Assembly: GCF_947258355.1 (NCBI RefSeq)
Contig: NZ_CAMYIC010000063.1
Coordinates: 1-64,000, forward strand
Direction: 5' to 3'
From: an uncultured Allomuricauda sp.
GTDB taxonomy: Bacteria; Bacteroidota; Bacteroidia; Flavobacteriales; Flavobacteriaceae
DNA: 64,000 bases
Shown here: positions 26,996-35,118 of the stretch, in pieces
Layout: every line of letters starts with the position of its first letter
Numbering within the stretch: position 1 is the first letter of the stretch
Notes under the pieces: generated by a model
What the model was told of the DNA's origin: nothing
Seen by the model: only the letters and a program-made list of their open reading frames with translations
Database searches by the model: none
Position numbers and translations under genes: made by a program

Positions 26996-27436
26996 TTATA
27001 CTACCTCGATAACTTTTTTGTTGTCTTCCTTAGCTTCTTCCATTTTTAGGACTTTTAGCTTAAGAATACCATTTTCATAAACTGCCTTCACATCTTTTGA
27101 GCGATCAACAGAAGTGGGCAATTGCAAGGTTCGTGTAAATGCATTGTAATTGAATTCCCTTCGTGTGAAGTTTTCATCCTCTTCGGTCTCTTCTTTACTT
27201 TTTTGAGCAGAAACCTCCAATACATCATCTTTCATAGTGATCTCGAAATCCTTTTTTTCAAATCCGGGTGCGGCAAACTCAATTTCAAAATCATCTTTAT
27301 GCTCCTTAACATTCATTGATGGATGGGTTTTTTCCAAATTGAAAAAGTCATCATCAATAAATGTATCTCGATTGAAAAAATCAATCAGACTCTCGTTCCA
27401 TGGAAATCGTTTTCCATCTAATTTTACAAGTGACAT
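26996..27436 (-). CDS. Hsp20 / alpha-crystallin small heat shock protein
   Basis: 146 residues. The alpha-crystallin domain spans about residues 35-130: HPSMNVKEHKDDFEIEFAAPGFEKKDFEI at the start and the conserved A-x-x-x-NGIL-x-L motif, here AVYENGILKLKVLK, near the end. It is an ATP-independent holdase that keeps unfolding proteins soluble in the cytoplasm. It lies between two related helical protein genes and downstream of the internal promoter at 27943-27985. No separate heat-shock-type operator (CIRCE) is visible upstream. Confidence 0.95.
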   Translation of the reverse strand: MSLVKLDGKRFPWNESLIDFFNRDTFIDDDFFNLEKTHPSMNVKEHKDDFEIEFAAPGFEKKDFEITMKDDVLEVSAQKSKEETEEDENFTRREFNYNAFTRTLQLPTSVDRSKDVKAVYENGILKLKVLKMEEAKEDNKKVIEVV

Positions 27437-27513
27437 AACTATATAATTTACTGATTAATGAATATGTAACAATCCGACAAAGACCGTGCTCTACATTGCA
27501 AAACCCAGTCTCG

Positions 27514-27921
27514 TCAGTACAATGGCTTCTTTTTTTTGAGTACTGAACCCGCATAATCATATACCTCTTTTTTAAGGTTAATGTAGGTTTTGATGTACTC
27601 CGTCATCTTATCCTTTAAGTCTTGGTGCTTTTTGTAATAATGGTCATCGCATTCATGTTCCACGCATTCGAAAATGCCACCGAGGCCTTTCTCATGTTCT
27701 TTTATGGATACAGACAGCGACTTTCTGCTTTTTTTGGAAGTGTCGAAGTGTTGTTTAAACGTATCCAACCGCTCAAACAAATTAGGCGTGCTAGGTTCAA
27801 AAACATAGGAACCCAACAACCTTTGTATAAAGGCCATTTCGTCCTCGATGAAAAGCAAATAGGATTTCCAGTTTTGCAGTTCATCGTGCATTATTTCCAT
27901 TTTTCGTTCCCTTACCATCAT
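27514..27921 (-). CDS. Small helical protein, paralogue of 26503-26946
   Basis: 135 residues from the ATG at 27921. Longer in-frame starts (27969, 28035) exist; the latter overlaps the preceding gene by 35 bp, and a predicted transcription start near 27940 favours 27921. The protein is helical and charged: ELQNWKSYLLFIEDEMAFIQRLL near the N-terminus and a KKHQDLKDKM...YDYAGSVLKKKK end that parallels its paralogue. Three Cys/His in a CVEHECDDHY stretch (about residue 95) could bind metal; the paralogue lacks them. Function unknown. It probably belongs to the stress block with Hsp20. Confidence 0.65.
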   Translation of the reverse strand: MMVRERKMEIMHDELQNWKSYLLFIEDEMAFIQRLLGSYVFEPSTPNLFERLDTFKQHFDTSKKSRKSLSVSIKEHEKGLGGIFECVEHECDDHYYKKHQDLKDKMTEYIKTYINLKKEVYDYAGSVLKKKKPLY

Positions 27922-27942
27922 TACGGTAGTTTTTATTGTTAA

Positions 27943-27985
27943 TGAATGTAAGGTTTGGTCGGTTACCATGAAATGATCTAAATCA
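27943..27985 (-). promoter_or_regulatory. FNR/CRP-type palindrome plus -7-like element, internal promoter of the Hsp20 block
   Basis: The palindrome TGATCTAAATCA (27974-27985) is centred at 27979.5, between the eRF1-like gene and the helical protein gene. TACATTCA on the minus strand (27943-27950; two mismatches to TANNTTTG) is centred exactly 33 bp downstream. It would give transcripts starting near 27940 and reading helical protein, hsp20, helical protein and D-lactate dehydrogenase. Confidence 0.5.
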
Positions 27986-28000
27986 CTTTGATGATTTAAA

Positions 28001-28429
28001 TTAGGTGGCCTCCGGGTATCGGTCATCCATTCCAAACGATCGTTTCACCAATGCTTTGAACTGGTTTTCCGACATACTATCGGCTGTTTCGGTTGTTTTT
28101 ACCTTGGCGGCCAATCCAGGGTGTCGTTCTTTAAGTGAGCCCACAAATTTTTCAGGGGCTTCGGCGGGTCCAAAAACAGCAATTTGGTCAGCATCCGAAA
28201 TCTTTTCGGCAATCTTTTCAAAATAATTTTTCAATTGGTGTTTTTCCCTTTCGAGATACTTGCTGTCCTGTACCACATCTTGTGGCCCCCATTTAGTTTT
28301 AGATCGTGCTCCGCCCTTGGGGTTGAAAAAATCCAGTTCCGAAGGAATGTTAAAAAGACTTTCCTTTCCATTTTGTAATACTACACCGTTGGCCTCTTGT
28401 TTATCCAGCCATATTCCTACTTGCTTCAT
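28001..28429 (-). CDS. Small eRF1-like (baeRF/host-attachment-like) protein
   Basis: 142 residues, soluble. The N-terminal strand MKQVGIWLDKQEANGVVL and the motif DQIAVFGPAEAPEKFVGSLKE (about 83-103), followed by a C-terminal QFKALVKRSF helix, resemble the core of bacterial proteins related to archaeal/eukaryotic release factor eRF1 domains, often found near stress genes. The GGQ-type catalytic tripeptide of release factors is absent, so peptide release is not expected; a ribosome- or tRNA-binding role is only a guess. It lies 12 bp after the universal stress protein gene, in the same operon. Confidence 0.5.
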   Translation of the reverse strand: MKQVGIWLDKQEANGVVLQNGKESLFNIPSELDFFNPKGGARSKTKWGPQDVVQDSKYLEREKHQLKNYFEKIAEKISDADQIAVFGPAEAPEKFVGSLKERHPGLAAKVKTTETADSMSENQFKALVKRSFGMDDRYPEAT

Positions 28430-28441
28430 AATCCATCTTTT

Positions 28442-29293
28442 TTAGTTATCATTCAGTTCTAAAATAGGTACTTTGGGTTCGTACCCGATTTTTTTCACCA
28501 AAGGGTTTGATAGTATACTTCCAAAAAACAAATGTTTCTTGTTCAAGAAAGCCACCATATCGCACCTATGGTCTTCAATAAATTTGTTGATTCCCCGGCT
28601 AATTTTGTCCGAGGGTAAAAAATGCATTTCGTAATCTGTGCCCTGCAAAATTTCTTGTAACAACTCTTTGTTCGCCTTTTCTTTTCTGCTGAGCTTACCA
28701 TCTTTATCCTTATCAATGTGGACCACATTGATTTTTGCATCGTACAATCTTGATATTTCTATCAAATCCCCTATTTCCTTTTTCTTGAAAGCGGTTCTAT
28801 AATCTGTGGGAAAAGCGATCTCCCTTGGTGTTTCGAACATATAATTGTTGGGCACGGCAATAACCGGACATGCTTTGATTTGCTCCATTACATTTACGGT
28901 ATTGGTGCCGAATATCCTTGCTTTGGATTCGGTGATTCCCTTGGTACCCATTACAATGATATCGATATCCTTTTTATCTATTACATTTCTAATGGCCTCT
29001 GTTAAGCTATTGAAAGTTGTTATGGTATGGAATTGATGTTTGTCGTTTTGGGGGTGCAGTTTTACCATCTGCATCAATTTTTCCATGCCCTCTTCCGATT
29101 CTTGTTTTGCGGCTTCATAGTATGGCTCACCCGATTCGGGCACTCGCATACTATCCAAAGTATATCCTGAAATGTGAAATGCATTTAGAATATAAAAATC
29201 GCACCTTACATTTTTGTAAAGCTCCAATGCATATCGAATGGCGTTCAATGCATTTTTAGAATAATCCGTTGGTAACAAAACTCTCTTGTCCAT
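28442..29293 (-). CDS. Tandem-domain universal stress protein (first of the Hsp20 block)
   Basis: 283 residues with two USP domains. Domain 1 (1-145) begins KRVLLPTDYSKNALNAIRYA and has the ATP-binding motif GTKGITESKARIFGTN (G-x2-G-x9-G-T/S). Domain 2 (about 150-283) begins EIAFPTDYRTAF but has lost the motif, so only one nucleotide site is expected. Cytoplasmic, with no catalytic residues. It heads the operon USP - eRF1-like - helical - Hsp20 - helical - D-LDH and has its own palindrome promoter (29312-29354). Confidence 0.92.
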   Translation of the reverse strand: MDKRVLLPTDYSKNALNAIRYALELYKNVRCDFYILNAFHISGYTLDSMRVPESGEPYYEAAKQESEEGMEKLMQMVKLHPQNDKHQFHTITTFNSLTEAIRNVIDKKDIDIIVMGTKGITESKARIFGTNTVNVMEQIKACPVIAVPNNYMFETPREIAFPTDYRTAFKKKEIGDLIEISRLYDAKINVVHIDKDKDGKLSRKEKANKELLQEILQGTDYEMHFLPSDKISRGINKFIEDHRCDMVAFLNKKHLFFGSILSNPLVKKIGYEPKVPILELNDN

Positions 29294-29311
29294 GATGGTT
29301 TTTGTTTTTAC

Positions 29312-29354
29312 GAAAGTTATATTTCCTCTAAATAATTTACTATGATTTTGGTCA
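29312..29354 (-). promoter_or_regulatory. FNR/CRP-type palindrome plus -7 element for the USP-Hsp20 operon
   Basis: The palindrome TGATTTTGGTCA (29343-29354) overlaps the stop codon of the preceding USP gene. TAACTTTC on the minus strand (29312-29319; one mismatch) is centred exactly 33 bp downstream of the palindrome centre. The predicted start is near 29308, 15 bp before the ATG at 29293. Confidence 0.6.
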
Positions 29355-30167
29355 ACTTGGAGTGTTGGGCAAAATCAAAAAGGGCACGGTCAGCTTAGTA
29401 TTGAGCTCCTTTATGATTCCCCTACCAATAAACTCCAAGAAAAAATGATGTGGGTAATACACCATACAGAGCATATCTATGCTCCAGAGATCCACAAACT
29501 CCAAAATGGTGTTTACCTTACCATCAAAAATCGGGAGTTCAACCTCTTTGGAGCTGTTTTCAGCTATTGCTTCAAGAAAATCGGCTTTGTTTTTTTCCGT
29601 ATGTTTTTGGTCCTTTTCCTCCTCAATACTCATGGGTACGATCACACTATCCGATAAATCGGAGAAAAACTGTAATGTTTTAATATTTTCTTCCGCTATT
29701 GGATTTATATAATTGGATGTGAACGCAATTTTTCTCGTTTTTTTATAGTCAATTTCCAAAGGAACAATCAATACCGGGCAACTGGTTATCTCCCGCACCA
29801 GTTGCATAGCATTGTTACCAAACAATATGTGCTTTATCTCTTCCTTTTCCTTATTTCCAATAACCGTAAGGTCCACATGGTGCTCTTTGGCATATTTGGC
29901 CACCCCTTCCGTCATATCGGAACACAAAGAAACTTTTGTGAAGTCATGTTTACCATTGTCGCCAACATCCCTTACCAAACGGTGCACTAAGGCGTCCAAC
30001 TCCTGTGCCGACTCTATTTTGGCCTTTTCCATATCTTGGCTTTTCTCTTCACTGCAAACATTTACAATGTGAAATGTACATTCCTTGTTCTGGAATAACC
30101 TCGCTGCATAGTACAATGCATTGTACGAGTTGTTTGAAAAATCGGTGGGCACTAAAATCTTTGACAT
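29352..30167 (-). CDS. Tandem-domain universal stress protein
   Basis: 271 residues, two USP domains. Domain 1 begins SKILVPTDFSNNSYNALYYA; its nucleotide motif is degenerate (GNKEKEEIKHILFGNN, the second Gly is Glu). Domain 2 begins KIAFTSNYINP and ends with FLEFIGRGIIKELNTKLTVPFLIL, also without a full motif. It may therefore be a non-ATP-binding member. It follows the USP gene 30177-31019 after nine bases, so both form one operon from the promoter at 31050-31092. Confidence 0.9.
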   Translation of the reverse strand: MSKILVPTDFSNNSYNALYYAARLFQNKECTFHIVNVCSEEKSQDMEKAKIESAQELDALVHRLVRDVGDNGKHDFTKVSLCSDMTEGVAKYAKEHHVDLTVIGNKEKEEIKHILFGNNAMQLVREITSCPVLIVPLEIDYKKTRKIAFTSNYINPIAEENIKTLQFFSDLSDSVIVPMSIEEEKDQKHTEKNKADFLEAIAENSSKEVELPIFDGKVNTILEFVDLWSIDMLCMVYYPHHFFLEFIGRGIIKELNTKLTVPFLILPNTPS

Positions 30168-30176
30168 AGCTTTTAC

Positions 30177-31019
30177 TTATTGATTATAGGGAAGCACTAA
30201 AAATGGAACTTTGGTATGGAGACCAATATTCTTTATTATGGGCTCCACAAAAAGACGCTCAATAAACGAATGTTTGTTCTTGACCATGGCCAACATTTCT
30301 ACAGGGGTTTCCTTTTGAAAACCATTAATGGCCTCTATTAATTCCTGATCTGGCAAATCGTAAAATGCATGGTTCTGCTCCAACAACATCCCTTCCAAAT
30401 ATATTTTGTGGTTGGCCTGATCTAGATCAAGTCCATCAGGGGTTGTTACATGCATAATGTGCAGTTTGGAATGCCATAATTTGGAAAACTTGAGTAAAAA
30501 GTCAAGATTGGCCTTCTTGTAATCCACTTCATAATCGGTGGGAAACAAAATATTGTTGGGTGGTTTATATTCAAAGCCAGATGGAACGGCAAGAACCGGA
30601 ATCCCCGTTTTTTGAATCACATGTACCGTATTAGACCCAAAAAGGATTTCCTTGGCACCAGTTGCTCCCTGTGTTCCCATAACCACAAAGTCTATGTTTT
30701 CCTTTTTGGAAATGGACTCGATTTCATCCCCCAAAGAATTAAAAGCAGCATGTGTGACAAAAGTGTGCTTTGATACATTGATCAGAGACTTTATTCTTTT
30801 TCTTGTTTTTTCAAGAGCTTCTTCAGCCTTATAGCGTTCATCATCTGGCAAACCCAACTGGCCTGGACTTCCCAGTGTATAGTCGACTCTGTAAATGGCT
30901 GGAGTATATGCATGTACCAAGTAAAATATGCAGGTGGAATTCTCCAATAATTTTACAGCATAAGAAATGGCATGAAATGCATTTTCGGAAAAATCGGTGG
31001 GCAATACTACTTTGATCAT
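30177..31019 (-). CDS. Tandem-domain universal stress protein
   Basis: 280 residues, two USP domains. Domain 1 begins IKVVLPTDFSENAFHAISYA and has an intact motif GTQGATGAKEILFGSN. Domain 2 begins NILFPTDYEVDYKKANLDFL and has a degenerate end (SFIERLFVEPIIKNIGL). Its divergence from the neighbouring USPs indicates old duplications, not a recent tandem array. First gene of a two-gene USP unit with the clearest palindrome promoter of the window (31050-31092). Confidence 0.92.
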   Translation of the reverse strand: MIKVVLPTDFSENAFHAISYAVKLLENSTCIFYLVHAYTPAIYRVDYTLGSPGQLGLPDDERYKAEEALEKTRKRIKSLINVSKHTFVTHAAFNSLGDEIESISKKENIDFVVMGTQGATGAKEILFGSNTVHVIQKTGIPVLAVPSGFEYKPPNNILFPTDYEVDYKKANLDFLLKFSKLWHSKLHIMHVTTPDGLDLDQANHKIYLEGMLLEQNHAFYDLPDQELIEAINGFQKETPVEMLAMVKNKHSFIERLFVEPIIKNIGLHTKVPFLVLPYNQ

Positions 31020-31049
31020 AGCTCAAATATTTTAAAAACCTACTAATAA

Positions 31050-31092
31050 CAAAGCTATCCACAGAACAGGTCTTATACTATGATTTACATCA
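31050..31092 (-). promoter_or_regulatory. FNR/CRP-type palindrome plus perfect -7 element for the USP pair
   Basis: The palindrome TGATTTACATCA (31081-31092), centre 31086.5, and TAGCTTTG on the minus strand (31050-31057), a perfect match to TANNTTTG, are 33 bp apart centre to centre. The predicted transcription start is near 31046, placing the palindrome near -40. The -33 position has no TTTG. Confidence 0.65.
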
Positions 31093-31138
31093 CATATCGA
31101 AAAAATTAAAGGAGTAAAAAATCTACGGTAACCCGAAC

Positions 31139-31975
31139 TTATTCATGGATTACAAAGAATGGGATTTTTGTGTGAAAACTTATTTGTTCCACAATGGAAT
31201 CGAATAGGATTTGTTGTATAAAGTTTAGGTTTTTTGCTACCATCACCATCATATCAACATCCCTGCTCTCTACAAAACATTGTATGGCAGACTTTACTTT
31301 TTTATTTGAAATGGTATGAAAGCTATGCTTATCAGGGAAAGTCTCTTCCATAAAATCCAAAAGATATTCCTTATTCTTTTCCTGTTCTTCGTTCAAGGCA
31401 TCACCATCTTTCAGGGCATTCATGATCCGAAAGTGTGCTTTGCCCAAACGCATCATTTCCTGCATTGGTCGTAAAATCTGCATGGAATAGAAAATATTGA
31501 AATCTGTGGGGAAAGCTATTTCTTTTGGCCTTGAAAGGTCTGCATCAACTGGAACTACAAGGGTATTGCACTGAACTTTGGTAATAACATCCCCGGCATT
31601 GCTCCCCAGTACTTTTTCCTTTACACCCGAAGCACCCTTGGTTCCCATAACTATAAGCTCTATGTTATGTTCCTCTATATGTTTTTTTATGGTAGGAATA
31701 AAAAAGCCATACTCGTGCAGAGCAAAGAAAAAGTGGCTAGCCTCTGTGTTATGTTTCCGGGTATCCCTTACTAAATCGGTGAGTTTCTTTTTTGTGTTTT
31801 CACCAGACGCATTGTCTATTTCCTGGAAAGTTTCGGCATCATTTTTTGTGTCTAATAATGTACCTACATATATTAAATAAAAATTGCATTCCAAACCACT
31901 GAACAGTTCTTGGGCATACTTTAATGCCCGAATGGAATTCTCGGAAAAATCTGTTGGGACCAGAATATTCTTCAT
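31139..31975 (-). CDS. Tandem-domain universal stress protein
   Basis: 278 residues, two USP domains. Domain 1 begins KNILVPTDFSENSIRALKYA and has an intact motif GTKGASGVKEKVLGSN. Domain 2 begins EIAFPTDFNIFYSMQILRPM and ends NFIQQILFDSIVEQISFHTKIPF, degenerate at the motif. The upstream palindrome at 32025-32036 suggests common control with its neighbours. The gene is separated by 163 bp from the next USP, which has its own promoter. Confidence 0.92.
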   Translation of the reverse strand: MKNILVPTDFSENSIRALKYAQELFSGLECNFYLIYVGTLLDTKNDAETFQEIDNASGENTKKKLTDLVRDTRKHNTEASHFFFALHEYGFFIPTIKKHIEEHNIELIVMGTKGASGVKEKVLGSNAGDVITKVQCNTLVVPVDADLSRPKEIAFPTDFNIFYSMQILRPMQEMMRLGKAHFRIMNALKDGDALNEEQEKNKEYLLDFMEETFPDKHSFHTISNKKVKSAIQCFVESRDVDMMVMVAKNLNFIQQILFDSIVEQISFHTKIPFFVIHE

Positions 31976-32024
31976 TTGTCATAAATTGATAGCACAAGTT
32001 TGTCATTCGTTAAAAAAAAAGGAA

Positions 32025-32036
32025 TGATAAATATCA
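32025..32036 (-). promoter_or_regulatory. FNR/CRP-type palindrome upstream of the USP gene 31139-31975
   Basis: TGATAAATATCA, in the gap between the regulator gene's stop (32064) and the USP start (31975). Unlike the other eight sites, no good -7 element lies 33 bp downstream; the best are two-mismatch candidates at 32 or 34 bp. I keep it as a probable site because the core and position match. Confidence 0.45.
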
Positions 32037-32063
32037 CCTGACCCGTTTATGACGCATATTTTT

Positions 32064-33113
32064 TCAGTGCACCTGTTCCAATGCTTGCCTATCCAGCACC
32101 AAGATGTTTCTGTTTTCAATTGCAATAAGTCCTTCATGTTTAAAATCGGAGAGGGTCCTGATAAGGCTTTCTGTTGCAATTCCCGCCACCCCGGCCAAGT
32201 CGCTTCGTGCAATTTTCAAGGGGGCTTGTTTATCCCTGTTCATAGCCTTGCAATACATTAAAAGCGTTTGTGCCGTTTTTTTTCTGACCGAACTATATGC
32301 CATTTGAAGTAACTGTTTTTTAATATTTTCCAGATTTCCTGCTATGACATCCATCAGTTCCAGTGAAACGGTTTTATTGTCCTCCAAAATCCCCTTTACC
32401 TTTTCTTTCGATATTCCGGCCAACTCCACATCTTCCATTGCCACAGCATATTCTTTATATGGCAAATGGTCTGTTAACGAGGTAAAGCCCAAAAAGTCGT
32501 CCTCTGCATAAATGGATGTGATCAATTCCTTTCCTTCCTCATCCAAACCGCAACTTTTTACAACTCCTTTGAGAATAAGATATACCATGTTGGAGTGATC
32601 TCCCTTGCAATAGATGGTTTCGCCTTTCTTAAATGAGAATACCTGACCATGGTCATCAAAAAAGTTTTTCAGCTCATTTAAATTCCTTATTTCGTTTTCC
32701 TGATGTACTCTCTTGGGATGTTCCGCCAATATGGCTTCCATTTCCTCTGCTTTTTTTAAACGACATTCGATGGCCGATAAAAGTTCTTCCTCTTCAAAGG
32801 GTTTGGTCAAATAATCGTCCGCCCCAAGGTTCATTCCCTTTCTAACATCTTGTTTTTCCGTTTTGGCGGAAACAAAAATAAAAGGGATATAACGTGTTGA
32901 TTCGAAGGTCGAGAGTTCTTCCAATACTTCATAACCATCCATTTCTGGCATCATAATATCGCAAAGCACCAAATCCGGATGTTCTTTTTTGGCCATTTCC
33001 ACAGCCATTTTGCCGTTCGATGCCGAACATACTTTAAAACTGGACAGTTCCAACAGTTCGGCTACATTTTCGCGTAACGAGGTGTCATCTTCCACCAGTA
33101 ATATTTTCTTCAT
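32064..33113 (-). CDS. Receiver-CRP hybrid response regulator
   Basis: 349 residues. Residues 1-125 are an intact receiver: acidic pair D9/D10, phospho-acceptor D52 in LCDIMMPEMDGYE, then SAKT and LTKPF. A cyclic-nucleotide-binding-like beta-roll follows (about 148-250; FKKGETIYCKGDHSNMVYLI), then a CRP-type winged helix (about 280-345) with recognition helix IATESLIRTLSDF. Its Glu and Arg occupy the positions that FNR and CRP use to read TGA half-sites. No FNR-type cysteine cluster is present. The start lies inside the end of the kinase gene (29-bp overlap). It is the natural candidate to bind the TGAY-N4-RTCA palindromes of this window. Confidence 0.92.
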   Translation of the reverse strand: MKKILLVEDDTSLRENVAELLELSSFKVCSASNGKMAVEMAKKEHPDLVLCDIMMPEMDGYEVLEELSTFESTRYIPFIFVSAKTEKQDVRKGMNLGADDYLTKPFEEEELLSAIECRLKKAEEMEAILAEHPKRVHQENEIRNLNELKNFFDDHGQVFSFKKGETIYCKGDHSNMVYLILKGVVKSCGLDEEGKELITSIYAEDDFLGFTSLTDHLPYKEYAVAMEDVELAGISKEKVKGILEDNKTVSLELMDVIAGNLENIKKQLLQMAYSSVRKKTAQTLLMYCKAMNRDKQAPLKIARSDLAGVAGIATESLIRTLSDFKHEGLIAIENRNILVLDRQALEQVH

Positions 33114-34623
33114 TTTCTTCCTTGTTATTTATTGGTATGTACATGGTAAATGTGGAACCCTCTCCCAATTTACTTTTAAAAGTTATATTGGCGTTGAGGT
33201 TGTGCATGTGCTGCCTTACGATATTTAATCCAATGCCCGTTCCCTGAACGGTAAGTACATTGGATGCCCTAAAATATCTATCAAAAATAAAGGGCTGATC
33301 CTCAGGAGGTATTCCAAAACCTTGATCTACAACATCTATTCTAAGTTGTTCATTTTCTCGGGATACTTTAAGTTCTATTTCCGTATTGTCCGGAGAATAT
33401 TTTATGGCATTGTGCATGAGGTTAGAAAGTGCCAATCCCATTATTTTTTCATCAAATTCAACTATTATCCCATCTATGTCCTCTGGGTAGCGTATGCGCT
33501 GTCCTTCCTTAAGAAGCGTATTGGAATCGTAGACTACCTCATTGATCAATTTGCTCAATGGAAAGGAGGACTTTTTATAGTTTACCTTTCCAAGTTCCAG
33601 TCGTTCTATCGACAAGAAATCTGTAAGAATGTTATCCAGGTGCCTTACTTTGGATTTAATCGTGTCAATGTGCTTGTCCCTTTTATCTTGCTGCTCCGTT
33701 TCCGTATATTTTCTCAACAGCGAAGTAGAGGTCAAAATACTGGTCAGAGGTGTTTTAAACTCATGGGATACCAGTGACAGAAATTTGGTTTTCAGCTCAT
33801 TTAGCTTTTTCTCTGCCTTGAGCGCCTGTTGCAACTGTTGGGTACGTTCCTCCACTGTGTTTTCCAACTGTTCGGTATAGTTTTTTCTTTCCGTAATATC
33901 CAGTACAATGGCCACACACACCTTTTGCTTGTCAATAAACGATAATTGCAGGTGAACCTCTACAGGATATTTGCTTCCATCCTTTCGTTGGTGTATCGTT
34001 TCAAAAATCACCTTTTCCCTCCTTTCCGATAACAATGGGGAAATCAATCGCTTCATTACTTCCGAAGTAACCTCGGGTTTGATATCCATTACCGACATTT
34101 CACCTAATTCCTGCATATTATAACCCAAATTAAGCTGGGCTCCTCGGTTCACATTGATGAAGATGTACGATTCGGCATCGAAAACATAGATTTCATTAAG
34201 GGATTCATCAAAAATTTGAAACCAATAATCTATGGTTTGTTCGGCTTTCTTTCTTTCGGTAATATCCTTGATCAAGGCAAGGACATACTTTTTTTGAAGC
34301 AGTTTAAAAGGATTGAGACTTATTTCCAAAGGAAACTCTTCACCTCCTTTACGTATTCCAACCAAGTCGACTTCAGGGCCCATCTGTCTGGCCTTGCCCT
34401 TCCTCAAAAAAGTTGAGAACAGATTGCCGTGCCTATTTCTGAAACGCTCTGGCAGTAAAACCTCCAATGATTGACCATTGAGTTCACCATCAGCATAATC
34501 GAACATTTTGTTGGCTGCAGTATTGCTTGTGGTAATCAGCTGTTCTTCATTGACAATAAGAATGCCCTCGGAGATGGCCTCCGATAAAATGCCAAGCACG
34601 TTACTATCTTCGAATCGTTCCAA
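33085..34623 (-). CDS. Soluble PAS-PAS histidine kinase
   Basis: 512 residues, no membrane helix, hence a cytoplasmic sensor. PAS1 spans about 8-125, PAS2 about 133-247, then a coiled coil (250-280), a HisKA domain with phospho-acceptor His287 in LSLVSHEFKTPLTS, and an ATPase domain with NLMHNAIKY, DQGFGIPPED and GTGIGLNIV. PAS1 has RFRNRHGNLF (His65) where FixL has its haem ligand, but the FixL Arg that follows is replaced by Pro, so haem binding is open. The reading frame has no ATG; TTG at 34623 is the only standard start. It overlaps the regulator gene downstream and is surely its partner. Confidence 0.92.
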   Translation of the reverse strand: MERFEDSNVLGILSEAISEGILIVNEEQLITTSNTAANKMFDYADGELNGQSLEVLLPERFRNRHGNLFSTFLRKGKARQMGPEVDLVGIRKGGEEFPLEISLNPFKLLQKKYVLALIKDITERKKAEQTIDYWFQIFDESLNEIYVFDAESYIFINVNRGAQLNLGYNMQELGEMSVMDIKPEVTSEVMKRLISPLLSERREKVIFETIHQRKDGSKYPVEVHLQLSFIDKQKVCVAIVLDITERKNYTEQLENTVEERTQQLQQALKAEKKLNELKTKFLSLVSHEFKTPLTSILTSTSLLRKYTETEQQDKRDKHIDTIKSKVRHLDNILTDFLSIERLELGKVNYKKSSFPLSKLINEVVYDSNTLLKEGQRIRYPEDIDGIIVEFDEKIMGLALSNLMHNAIKYSPDNTEIELKVSRENEQLRIDVVDQGFGIPPEDQPFIFDRYFRASNVLTVQGTGIGLNIVRQHMHNLNANITFKSKLGEGSTFTMYIPINNKEENEENITGGR

Positions 34624-34641
34624 AACAATAACTAAATTTAC

Positions 34642-34684
34642 TGATTTAGATCATGGGGCGAAATTATTTACATGAGTATATTTA
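34642..34684 (+). promoter_or_regulatory. FNR/CRP-type palindrome plus -7 element for the TerB-like gene
   Basis: The palindrome TGATTTAGATCA (34642-34653) lies between the kinase and the TerB-like gene. TATATTTA (34677-34684; one mismatch) is centred exactly 33 bp downstream on the plus strand. The predicted start near 34687 lies beyond the ATG at 34672, so translation should begin at the ATG at 34711. In the minus direction no -7 element fits at 33 bp, so the kinase operon is probably not activated by this site. Confidence 0.55.
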
Positions 34685-34710
34685 ATCCTCTAGTCTTAAA
34701 ATGTAAGAAA

Positions 34711-35118
34711 ATGTTGGAATCCAAAGAAAACCTGGGCAATAAACTTTATCAAAATTTAGGAAAATTATTTTATGCCATGGCCATGGCCGATCACAGTATC
34801 CACATGAAGGAAATGGAAAAACTGAATGAAGTGGTGAAAGATCATTGGTTGGAAGTAGATGATATTGAGGATGAATATGGTACCGATGCAGCCTTCCAGA
34901 TAGTATCTGTTTTTGACTGGTTATTGGAGTATGAAAAGGATAATGACGAAATCTACGAGGAGTTCGAAGCCTTTTATATGGACCACAAAATTCTTTTCAC
35001 TCCGAAAATCAAGAATTTGGCCATGTCCACCTCAAGAGCGATCACTGCCTCTTTTTCCGGGAGCAATAAATCGGAATTGATTTTGTTGGGACGACTACAG
35101 TTACTTTTCGAAAAATAA
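34711..35118 (+). CDS. TerB-like helical protein
   Basis: 135 residues from the ATG at 34711 (an upstream ATG at 34672 would lie before the predicted transcription start). The segment LGKLFYAMAMADHSIHMKEMEKLNEVV resembles the all-helical TerB/DjlA-N fold, in which an A-x-A-D-G/H motif and acidic residues bind metal. No signal or membrane segment. TerB-like proteins occur in stress and membrane-associated complexes; nothing more specific can be said. It is the only plus-strand gene inside the stress block and carries its own palindrome promoter. It ends one base before the convergent USP gene. Confidence 0.6.
   Translation: MLESKENLGNKLYQNLGKLFYAMAMADHSIHMKEMEKLNEVVKDHWLEVDDIEDEYGTDAAFQIVSVFDWLLEYEKDNDEIYEEFEAFYMDHKILFTPKIKNLAMSTSRAITASFSGSNKSELILLGRLQLLFEK

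Noticed and set aside
30841..31062. Minus-strand 73-codon frame overlapping the USP start and its promoter
   Set aside because: Out of frame with the USP gene and covers its promoter; no family likeness.
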